DNA of 6,730 nucleotides from Paracoccaceae bacterium (GTDB taxonomy: Bacteria; Pseudomonadota; Alphaproteobacteria; Rhodobacterales; Rhodobacteraceae): contig JAPOSK010000074.1 of the NCBI GenBank assembly GCA_026709725.1, positions 1 to 6,730 of the forward strand. The letters are read 5' to 3'. The first letter of the stretch is position 1. Every line of letters starts with the position of its first letter. Position numbers and translations under genes: made by a program. The notes beneath the pieces were generated by a model that was given only the letters and a program-made list of their open reading frames with translations, was not told the DNA's origin and searched no databases. Positions 1 to 6,232 of this stretch are shown piece by piece.

Positions 1-771
1 GCTTCGGAGCGTATCTGTGAATTCCTCGAAATAGAGGAACTCGGCGAGATGGTCCTTAACGATGGAAACGGACAGCGCCTGTTCCTTGTGGCCACAAATT
101 TCCGAAAGGAGGTCACCTCAACCGTTCTTTGGCTTCGGGAACACAAGATTGATGCCCGGTGCTTCAAGGTGACGCTCTATGCATTCGAAGATGAACTGTT
201 CATGGATATCCAACCAGTCATTCCAACACCGGAGGCGACCGATTTCATGATCAGAATGGCCGAGAAGGAATACGAGGCCCGGGGCGCTCAAGAAGAGCAA
301 AAGGCACGGGATAAGTTGCGACATGAGTACTGGGAAATGACCCTGGAGGCCTTGAAAGAGGCTGGCATCACCCTCTATCAGAATATCAGTCCCAGCAAAA
401 ATCACTTCCTGGTCGCCGGGTCGGGCATGGCGTTGTGTGTCTATTCGCTCATTTTCACCAAATCCGAAATCCGGGTGCAGTTTATTTTTGGGAGAACCAA
501 TGCGGCGGAGAACAAGCCGCTTTTCGACCGCCTCTTCCAGCAAAAGGAGCAGATTGAAGCGGATTTTGGTCATGAGATCGACTGGTTGAGGCTGGATGAC
601 AGGAAATCCAGCCGTCTTCAGTTTGGCATGCGGTGTAATGGGTATAATCGGGACAAGTGGCCCGAATATGTGGCCTGGCATGTGGGCCATATGCAGAAAT
701 GGGAAACGGCCCTGAAAGGTCCCATTGCGGAATTGAACGCAGCCCTCAAATCGGGAGACGCTCTGACCTGA
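1..771 (+). CDS. DUF4268-family protein (5' end missing), accessory gene of a type I restriction-modification locus
   Basis: The reading frame is open from the first base, and residues upstream of the first ATG (position 49) read as ordinary protein. The window therefore starts inside a longer gene, of which 256 residues are visible. Fragment residues about 107-235 (starting near RHEYW) resemble the DUF4268 domain. The preceding stretch (LVATNFRKE, then LWLREHKIDARC) resembles the end of the nuclease-like domain that often precedes DUF4268. The catalytic part of that domain would lie outside the window, so no active site can be checked. Genes of this family are commonly found beside type I restriction genes, and here the TGA overlaps the hsdR ATG by one base (TGATG), implying one transcript and translational coupling. 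The biochemical function is not established. Family assignment is by recognition of sequence character, without a profile search. Confidence 0.75.
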   Translation, partial: ASERICEFLEIEELGEMVLNDGNGQRLFLVATNFRKEVTSTVLWLREHKIDARCFKVTLYAFEDELFMDIQPVIPTPEATDFMIRMAEKEYEARGAQEEQKARDKLRHEYWEMTLEALKEAGITLYQNISPSKNHFLVAGSGMALCVYSLIFTKSEIRVQFIFGRTNAAENKPLFDRLFQQKEQIEADFGHEIDWLRLDDRKSSRLQFGMRCNGYNRDKWPEYVAWHVGHMQKWETALKGPIAELNAALKSGDALT

Positions 772-3700
772 TGGCCTTTACCACTGAAGCCGATCTCGAA
801 GAGTTCCTGATGGAGCAATTGGATGAACCGGTTTGCCAGTTGATGCATGGCGCGCAACTTGCTCCAGATAACACACCCGCCCTGCGAGCCAGCTATCATG
901 AAACCATTCTTGAACCGGTGTTCATGGACAGCCTGCGGGCCATCAACCCCGACCTGCCCGAAAGGGTTTTGACAGATGCTTCGAAGAAGGTGCTGGATCC
1001 GGTGTTCACCACTGATGTGGTGCAGGAAAACCGCCGCATTCATCAGCTTATGATCATGGGTGTCAAGGCCACCCATGTGCAGGATGGGGAACAGCGCGGC
1101 GCAGTGGTTCATCTCGTCGATTGGAGCGACCGCAACAATGACTGGCGTGCGGTCAATCAGGTCGATGTGGTCGGTAGGTCTTCCCGCATTCCCGATGTCG
1201 TTCTCTTCCTCAATGGCATGCCTTTGGTGGTGATCGAACTGAAGGGCACCGAAGGCAGGGACATTGAAGCGGCGTTTAATCAGATCGAGACCTACAAGGT
1301 CGATATCCCCGACCTGTTCCGCACGAACCTGCTCAACGTTATCAGCGATGGGTTTACGGCGCGCCATGGGTCGCTTTCGGCCAGTCTTGATCGATTCATG
1401 ACATGGCGGACACAGGACGGTGAAACGCTTGTCCCCGCAGGCACGGAACTTGCATTGGAAACCCTGGCGCGCGGGCTGTTGAACCGACAGACACTGCTCG
1501 ATCTGCTGCGTTGGTGCGTCGTGTTCGAGGATGAGGGTAGGGGTCCGATCAAGAAGGTGGCCGGCTATCACCAGTTCTTCGCCTTGCGTAAAGCCACGGA
1601 CGCCATCATTCGCGCGCGCGGTCAGGATGGTAGGGGCGGTGTGATCTGGCATACGCAGGGTTCAGGCAAATCAATCCTGATGGCCTTTCTGGCCGGTCGG
1701 GTCATGCATGATCCCCGACTTGAGAACCCGACTTTGCTGGTGCTGACTGATCGCAATGATCTGGACAATCAGTTGTTTGCCACCTTTGCACGCTGTGGGG
1801 ACATTCTGGGTGAAGAACCGGTCCGGGCGGACAGCATCAATGACATGAAAACTCTCCTCGACCGGGATGTCGGTGGTGTTGTTTTCTCGACCATCCAGAA
1901 GTTCAGACCCAATGCAGGTGGCATCTTCCCCAGGATCACGGATCGCTCGAATGTCATCGTCCTGGTTGATGAAGCCCATCGCACCCAATACGGGTTCGAT
2001 GCAAGGATGACGAGGGAAGGTGATCTGAAATACGGCCTTGCCTATCAACTCAGGCAGGCCTTGCCGAACGCCGTCTATGTTGCCTTCACCGGAACGCCGA
2101 TCGAACTGGTTGGAGCCAACACCCGTGGCGTTTTCGGAGACTATATTGACATCTACGACATCACCCGGGCTGTTGAGGATGGGGCAACCGTGCCGATCTA
2201 CTATGAGGCGCGGGTTGCGAGGATTGAACTCAATGAAGACATCGCGATCGATGAGCAATTCGACGAGGTGACCGAAGAGATGGAAGAAGACGAGGCCAAT
2301 GCCGCGGCTCGGAAATGGTCGCAGGTCGAGGCACTTGTCGGCGCAGGCAACCGTCTTGATGCTGTCGTTGTTGATATCCTGACGCACTTTGATGCTCGCG
2401 CCAAAGCGATTGATGGCAAGGCCATGATTGTCTGCATGAGCCGCAGGATCTGCGTGGAAGTCTATAATCGTATTGTTGAGAAACATCCGGAATGGCATGG
2501 GGATACGGACAACACGGGAAGCGTCAAGGTTGTGATGACCGGCGATGCATCGGACGCGCATGGTATGCAGCCTCACATTCGCTCCAGGACACGGCAGGAA
2601 GCCATCCGCAAACGATACAGGGATCCCACCGATCCACTCAAACTCGTGATCGTCAGGGACATGTGGCTGACCGGGTTTGATGCGCCCTGCATGCATACCC
2701 TTTATGTGGACAAGCCCATGAAGGGGCATGCGTTGATGCAGGCCATCGCCCGCGTGAACCGTGTGTTCATGGGAAAACCCGCCGGCCTCGTGGTCGATTA
2801 CATCGGGATAGCCGCAGATCTCAAAAAAGCACTGGCGCACTATTCCCGGTCCGATCAGGCCAAGACGGGTGTCAGCGAGGCCGAGGCTGTGGGTGCATTT
2901 CTTGATGCTCTGGATGTGACCCGCCAGCAGCTGTTCGGATTCGATTACGCAGCAGCCCTTGAGGGCTCGGCGAATGACAGGTTTAGGATTCTGCCCCCTG
3001 CAATCGAACATATTCTCAACAATGGCATCCCGGACAATGGCGCATCAGTAAAACGGTTTCAGGATGCCGTAGCGGGCCTGGTCAAGGCCTTCAAACTGGC
3101 ATCGGGACGTGCCCGGGTCACGGGGCACGCGGTTGAGGTGGGGTTCTTCGTGGCAATCAGGACCGGCATCAGAAAACTGGATGTGGATCGCAAAGGCAAG
3201 AAGAGAGATGTTTCCGATTTTGCCATTGAGCAAATCGTCAACAACGCCGTTGCCTCCACAGAGGTCGTTGACATTCTGGAGGTCTGTGGCTTTGCGAGAC
3301 CGGATATCAGCGTCCTGTCCGAGGAATTCATGATCGAGATTCAGAACATGGAGCACAGGAATCTTGCCGTCGAAGCCCTGAAGAAACTGTTGAACGAGGA
3401 GATTGCCGCAAAAACCCGAAGCAATGTGGTCAGGAAAAAGGAGTTCTCGAAACGCCTTGAGCAGGCGATTGCGCGATACCACAACCGAAGCGTCGATGCT
3501 CTGCAGGTCATCCGGGAACTTATCGAGATTGCCAGGGACCTGCGGGCTGAACCCGAGGATGGTCTGACCCCGGAAGAGAGGGCGTTTTACGATGCACTCG
3601 CACAGAATGACAGTGCGGTCAGAGCCATGTCCAACAGCGAACTTCAGGTTATCGCCACGCAGCTTGTAAAAACGGTGCGGAGCAATGCCGGACCTGACTG

Positions 3701-3848
3701 GTGGCGGCGTGAAAATGTCAGGGCCAGAATGAGGGTGGACGTGAGAAAGATACTGAAGCGCCACGGCTATCCCCCTGATCTTGCCCCTGATGCGGTGAAG
3801 ACTGTGCTCAGGCAGGCCGAAGCCCATGCTATGGAGTTCAGCAAATAG
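771..3848 (+). CDS. hsdR: Type I restriction enzyme, R (motor/endonuclease) subunit HsdR
   Basis: HsdR joins HsdM and HsdS to form the complex that translocates unmodified DNA using ATP and cleaves it at a distance. The protein has 1025 residues, a normal HsdR length, with no frame break. The N-terminal PD-(D/E)XK nuclease shows P141-D142 and E156-L-K158. The SF2 motor follows: Walker A TQGSGKS with K300, DEAH at 400-403, FTGTP at 439-443, TGFDAP at 634-639 and QAIARVNR at 657-664. The C-terminal helical region (from about residue 930, TPEERAFYDAL, to RHGYPPD) matches the usual HsdR C-terminus. The ATG at 771 is chosen over one at 657 because the longer version only reads the upstream gene in another frame, and MAFTTEADLEEF looks like a normal HsdR start. 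A GGGAGA about 12 bases upstream is a weak ribosome binding site, so coupling to the upstream gene probably matters. All essential motifs are present, so it looks functional. Confidence 0.96.
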   Translation: MAFTTEADLEEFLMEQLDEPVCQLMHGAQLAPDNTPALRASYHETILEPVFMDSLRAINPDLPERVLTDASKKVLDPVFTTDVVQENRRIHQLMIMGVKATHVQDGEQRGAVVHLVDWSDRNNDWRAVNQVDVVGRSSRIPDVVLFLNGMPLVVIELKGTEGRDIEAAFNQIETYKVDIPDLFRTNLLNVISDGFTARHGSLSASLDRFMTWRTQDGETLVPAGTELALETLARGLLNRQTLLDLLRWCVVFEDEGRGPIKKVAGYHQFFALRKATDAIIRARGQDGRGGVIWHTQGSGKSILMAFLAGRVMHDPRLENPTLLVLTDRNDLDNQLFATFARCGDILGEEPVRADSINDMKTLLDRDVGGVVFSTIQKFRPNAGGIFPRITDRSNVIVLVDEAHRTQYGFDARMTREGDLKYGLAYQLRQALPNAVYVAFTGTPIELVGANTRGVFGDYIDIYDITRAVEDGATVPIYYEARVARIELNEDIAIDEQFDEVTEEMEEDEANAAARKWSQVEALVGAGNRLDAVVVDILTHFDARAKAIDGKAMIVCMSRRICVEVYNRIVEKHPEWHGDTDNTGSVKVVMTGDASDAHGMQPHIRSRTRQEAIRKRYRDPTDPLKLVIVRDMWLTGFDAPCMHTLYVDKPMKGHALMQAIARVNRVFMGKPAGLVVDYIGIAADLKKALAHYSRSDQAKTGVSEAEAVGAFLDALDVTRQQLFGFDYAAALEGSANDRFRILPPAIEHILNNGIPDNGASVKRFQDAVAGLVKAFKLASGRARVTGHAVEVGFFVAIRTGIRKLDVDRKGKKRDVSDFAIEQIVNNAVASTEVVDILEVCGFARPDISVLSEEFMIEIQNMEHRNLAVEALKKLLNEEIAAKTRSNVVRKKEFSKRLEQAIARYHNRSVDALQVIRELIEIARDLRAEPEDGLTPEERAFYDALAQNDSAVRAMSNSELQVIATQLVKTVRSNAGPDWWRRENVRARMRVDVRKILKRHGYPPDLAPDAVKTVLRQAEAHAMEFSK

Positions 3849-3969
3849 AACGATGGCAAGGGCGCATGTTTTGAACGCACGACGATTGAGAAAGGCATCT
3901 TCAATCCCATCCCGTGTTCGGGCGGCATCTCCGCCTGAGAGGTGCCGTATTTCATTGAGGACATGACCC
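3849..3969. other. Spacer between hsdR and the broken ATPase gene
   Basis: This 121-base spacer has no credible ORF. It contains a small inverted repeat GATTGA (3884-3889) / TCAATC (3901-3906) and the two overlapping hairpins described separately. It ends with a clear ribosome binding site, TGAGGA at 3956-3961, eight bases before the ATG at 3970. The following gene therefore had its own translation start and was probably transcribed separately or after partial read-through from hsdR. Confidence 0.6.
3923..3952 (+). terminator. Candidate hairpin terminator or attenuator after hsdR
   Basis: CGGCATCTC (3923-3931) can pair with GAGGTGCCG (3939-3947), giving a 9-bp stem with one G-T pair and a 7-base loop. 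It is followed by TATTT, a weak U-rich tail. It lies 75 bases after the hsdR stop. A competing stem, TCGGGCGG (3918-3925) with CCGCCTGA (3931-3938), contains one wobble pair and uses the same bases, so only one can form at a time. The poor U tract makes efficient intrinsic termination uncertain. Confidence 0.3.
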
Positions 3970-5536
3970 ATGGCCCGCAAACGCCTGCCTGTCAGCATCC
4001 AGGACTTCGAGTTAATCCGGAACGAGAACTTCTACTATGTGGACAAGACACCGTTCATCCGGGACCTGATCGAACGGGGGACTACCACTTCCTCTCCCAT
4101 CCCCGGCGCTTCGGCAAAAGCCTTCTTTTGGACACGATCAAGGCACTGTTCAGGGGGCTGCACATTCACCCCCACTGGGACTGGACTGCTCCACCACATC
4201 CGGTGCTGCGCATGAGCTTTGGCGGGAGATACACCAGCCCGGCAGAGATCGAAGGTGGTATTCTCGTGCAGCTGGAGTGTATTGAGCGCAGTTACGGGCT
4301 CATGCCGGAAGGCCCTTGTGACAGCGGACCGTTGCGACTGCGAAGACTGTTGCACCACCTTCACCACACGACTGGCCAGCGGGTCGTGGTTCTGGTGGAG
4401 TCGTATGACAAACCGGTTCTTGATGTACTTGACAATCTTGAACTTGCAAAGGCGAATCAGGATTATCTGCGGGGCTTCTACGGCATGATCAAGGGCAGTG
4501 CCGAGCATATACGCTTCGTCCTTGTGATGGGGATGAACACGTCCTCGCTGACCGAGACATGTTCTCCGGTCTCAACAATCTTAATGACATCAGTCTCAGC
4601 CCGCGCTTCGCAGCGATCTGCGGCTATACCGATGCGGATATCGATGCCGTCTTCGCCCCGGAGCTTGATGGTTTGGACCGTGAGAAGATCCGCACCTGGT
4701 ACAACGGCTATGGCTGGTGTGGCGAAACGAGGGTCTACAATCCGAATGACCTTCTGCTTTTTCTGAGGAATCATGAGTTTCGGTGCTACTGGCGCGATAC
4801 GGGCACGCCGAGTTTTCTGTTTGGCCTCCTGTTCGGCAAGATGATGAAACAATCCTTCAGCCTGATGGAGCTGGAAGGAAGGATGGTGAACAGCTCCATG
4901 CTCTCAATGTTTGAAGTCGATAGTATCAGTATTGAGGCTCTGCTGTTTCAGACCGGATATCTGACGATTACCGAAGAGGTCAGAAAGGACTACAGAACCT
5001 TTTACCGTCTGGACTATCCCAACCTGGAGGAGCAGCTCAGCCTGAACAATGAGTTGTTGGCCTATCTTGATGAACGCAACCGGGTACCGTTTGATGATGT
5101 CCGGGTTCTCCGTTCATATCTTGAGGTACATGATTTTGAAGGTTTCTCTGGCCAGTTTCGGGCCTAGCTGGCAAGGATTCCCTATAAGTGGCACAGTGAC
5201 GAGCCAGCGTGCTATGAGGTGTGGTACACCAGTCTGCTGCACATGGGTTTGCGCGCCATCGGGCTGGAAGTGCGCACAGCGGCTGTCTCAGGTCAGGGTC
5301 GTACTGACATGGCTGTGCTGACGGGTGAGCAGGTCTTCATCTTCAAATTCAGGATGGCCGAGAGCCCGAACGGTGCGGAAGATGCGCTTGAGGCAGCGTT
5401 CAGAGAGATGCGCGAGCGGGATTATGCCGAGAAATACATGGACTGTGAAAAGTCCGTTCATCTGGTCGCCGTCGCCTGCGGGCGCGAAGCCCGCGACCTG
5501 CTTGAAGTCCGGGCTGAACCGGTGGGACGCGTGTGA
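3970..5536 (+). pseudogene. Broken AAA-ATPase-like / PDDEXK_9 nuclease-family protein (two frameshifts and one in-frame stop)
   Basis: The repaired product would be about 520 residues, the usual family size: an N-terminal AAA-ATPase-like domain plus a C-terminal PD-(D/E)XK domain. Family function is unproven. The start is ATG 3970, with TGAGGA eight bases upstream and the typical opening LPVSIQDFELIRNENFYYVD. Frame 1 runs to a five-G run at 4076-4080, where one lost G shifts reading to frame 3 (DYHFLSHPRRFGKSLL, Walker A at 4107-4121). Near 4554-4558 an extra GA, or a one-base loss, shifts to frame 2 (MFSGLNNLNDISL). A TAG at 5165-5167 interrupts FRA/LARIPYKWH, after which the same frame continues to the TGA at 5534. 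Key residues have also decayed. The Walker B region reads LVESYDKP where the family usually has DEYDKP. The nuclease motif reads FKFR (5342-5353) where FEFK is expected. These changes suggest real decay and not only sequencing error. Confidence 0.88.
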
Positions 5537-5595
5537 TGAATGTGTCAGAAAAGCTGTCCTGCACTCCCGATGCCGGATGGATCCTTGAAGCGGGA

Positions 5596-5610
5596 TTGCA
5601 GTGACTGCAA
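5596..5610. repeat. Perfect odd palindrome TTGCAGT-G-ACTGCAA
   Basis: Two 7-base arms are exact reverse complements around a single central G. As RNA it would fold only as a 5-bp stem (TTGCA/TGCAA) with a 5-base loop, so it looks more like a protein-binding dyad than a terminator. It lies 35 bases upstream of the start codon of the small ORF at 5645. Chance occurrence cannot be excluded. Confidence 0.35.
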
Positions 5611-5644
5611 CAATACAGCGCCTGTCTTCAGAAAGGACCATTTC

Positions 5645-5779
5645 ATGGCTTTTGTCCCCCGATCGTACGAACAGGCAGGCACGATCAATGTGTCAAAGGC
5701 AAGACCGGACGGAGATGTCCTCGTAACGGCGCTGCCATCGAATTTTCCGGAAGGATTATTGACCGGTTCGTCGATCTGA
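5645..5779 (+). CDS. Possible small protein or truncated gene start, 44 aa, unknown
   Basis: The ORF begins MAFVPRSYEQAG and ends LLTGSSI before a TGA. I do not recognise it. The reason to list it is its ribosome binding site: AAAGGA at 5632-5637 is seven bases before the ATG, among the better translation signals in the window. The predicted protein is soluble and mixed in composition, with no signal peptide, membrane segment or cysteine. It could be a true small gene, or the surviving 5' end of a larger gene lost by deletion. After its stop, the frame-1 reading of the same region (IIDRFVDLIFVIDNAAGRS) stays open only to about 5814, so no obvious continuation exists. It could also be chance. 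Confidence 0.3.
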   Translation: MAFVPRSYEQAGTINVSKARPDGDVLVTALPSNFPEGLLTGSSI

Positions 5780-5806
5780 TTTTCGTGATCGATAATGCCG
5801 CCGGTC
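5761..5806. repeat. Nested inverted repeats GACCGG...CCGGTC enclosing TCGATC...GATCGA
   Basis: GACCGG (5761-5766) is the reverse complement of CCGGTC (5801-5806). Inside it, TCGATC (5771-5776) pairs with GATCGA (5787-5792) around a 10-base loop. The two stems are compatible and would form one interrupted hairpin. There is no T tract, so an intrinsic terminator is unlikely. It overlaps the end of the 44-codon ORF. Confidence 0.3.
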
Positions 5807-5906
5807 GGAGTTGACGGATTTCGTTATCCGCTCGACAGGTTTTGCAGGATTTTGTGACATCGCGTATCAATGTGATTGCGGACCCGGCGGGATGATTGCT
5901 CGTTCA

Positions 5907-6146
5907 TCAAACATTTTTTCGAATCAGGAAGATGGAAGAGCCATCTGCATTCTCCGAGGAAGTTACGAGTGTATGACTGTGTTCATGACAGTAATGCGGG
6001 ACGTCAATGACGGCTGCAGGATCGTCGGTTCTGACCCTGAGACAGTTTCCCGGAGCGATATCCCGCATGGCCTTGATGATCCGCAGAACCGGCAAGGGAC
6101 AGAGCAATCCCCGCGCATCAATCTCCATGACGGCATCGTCAGTCAT
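5907..6146 (-). CDS. TusA/SirA-family sulfur carrier protein
   Basis: TusA-like proteins are small cytoplasmic carriers that bind sulfur as a persulfide on one cysteine and pass it on, for example in tRNA thiolation, molybdenum cofactor synthesis or sulfur oxidation. This 79-residue protein has the normal family length and the diagnostic motif near the start, ARGLLCPLPVLR, where Cys16 of the CPxP motif is the expected sulfur-binding residue. The later segment (LRVRTDDPAAVIDVPHYC) fits the conserved beta-alpha core. The ATG at 6146 gives the usual short lead before the motif. An alternative start at Met7 (6128) cannot be excluded, because neither has a clear ribosome binding site. It diverges from the ccdA-type gene across 86 bases, so the two may be co-regulated and act in one thiol or sulfur pathway. 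Which TusA subgroup it belongs to cannot be told from the motif alone. Confidence 0.92.
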   Translation of the reverse strand: MTDDAVMEIDARGLLCPLPVLRIIKAMRDIAPGNCLRVRTDDPAAVIDVPHYCHEHSHTLVTSSENADGSSIFLIRKNV

Positions 6147-6166
6147 TACGAACGCTCAAGAAGACT

Positions 6167-6181
6167 TGACATGGAATGTCA
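6167..6181. promoter_or_regulatory. Inverted repeat TGACAT-GGA-ATGTCA between tusA-like gene and ccdA, candidate operator
   Basis: Two perfect 6-base arms flank a 3-base centre. The left arm overlaps TTGACA (6166-6171), a consensus-like -35 box directed toward ccdA. No equally good -10 box lies at 17 bases; CAAATT or AATTAT around 6190-6197 are weak or too distant candidates. A regulator binding here would be placed to affect one or both divergent genes. The protein that might bind is unknown. Confidence 0.4.
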
Positions 6182-6232
6182 TGTGAAGCCAAATTATGCA
6201 GCACCGATCTGACAAGGGTCCCTGTTCTGCTC

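Larger units (their letters stand above)
5537..5906. other. 370-base region without a recognised gene
   Basis: This stretch lies between the end of the broken ATPase gene and the 3' end of the tusA-like gene. No protein family, tRNA or transposon end was recognised on either strand. It does hold a 15-base palindrome (5596-5610), a short ORF with a strong ribosome binding site (5645-5779), nested inverted repeats (5761-5806) and a small hairpin CGGAT/ATCCG (5815-5830). No good intrinsic terminator with a T tract was seen for either flanking gene. Confidence 0.6.

Noticed and set aside
118..690. Antisense ORF of 190 codons opposite the DUF4268 gene
   Set aside because: It is a shadow of the + strand coding frame, with no recognised family or ribosome binding site.
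657..770. Longer hsdR start at ATG 657, adding 38 residues
   Set aside because: This extension overlaps the upstream DUF4268 frame, its sequence does not look like an HsdR N-terminus, and ATG 771 gives a coupled TGATG junction with a typical start.
618..3998. Long antisense ORFs opposite hsdR (up to about 446 codons) on the - strand
   Set aside because: They run opposite a clear, motif-complete gene and show no recognisable domains; long antisense frames are common in GC-rich coding DNA.
4076..4558. Programmed ribosomal frameshifting to make a full-length ATPase-like protein
   Set aside because: It would need two separate shifts plus stop readthrough, no strong slippery heptamer with a downstream structure is evident, and the catalytic motifs are degraded.
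5536..5604. 22-codon ORF starting at the TGATG that ends the broken ATPase gene
   Set aside because: It is too short and unrecognised, and the coupling signal would be to a dead gene.
5537..5906. A tRNA, CRISPR array or insertion sequence end in the spacer
   Set aside because: No cloverleaf with a T-loop consensus, no regularly spaced repeats, and no terminal inverted repeats with a transposase were found on reading both strands.
5811..6212. + strand ORF of 133 codons overlapping the tusA-like gene
   Set aside because: Much of it is antisense to the well-supported TusA-family protein, and it shows no domain of its own.
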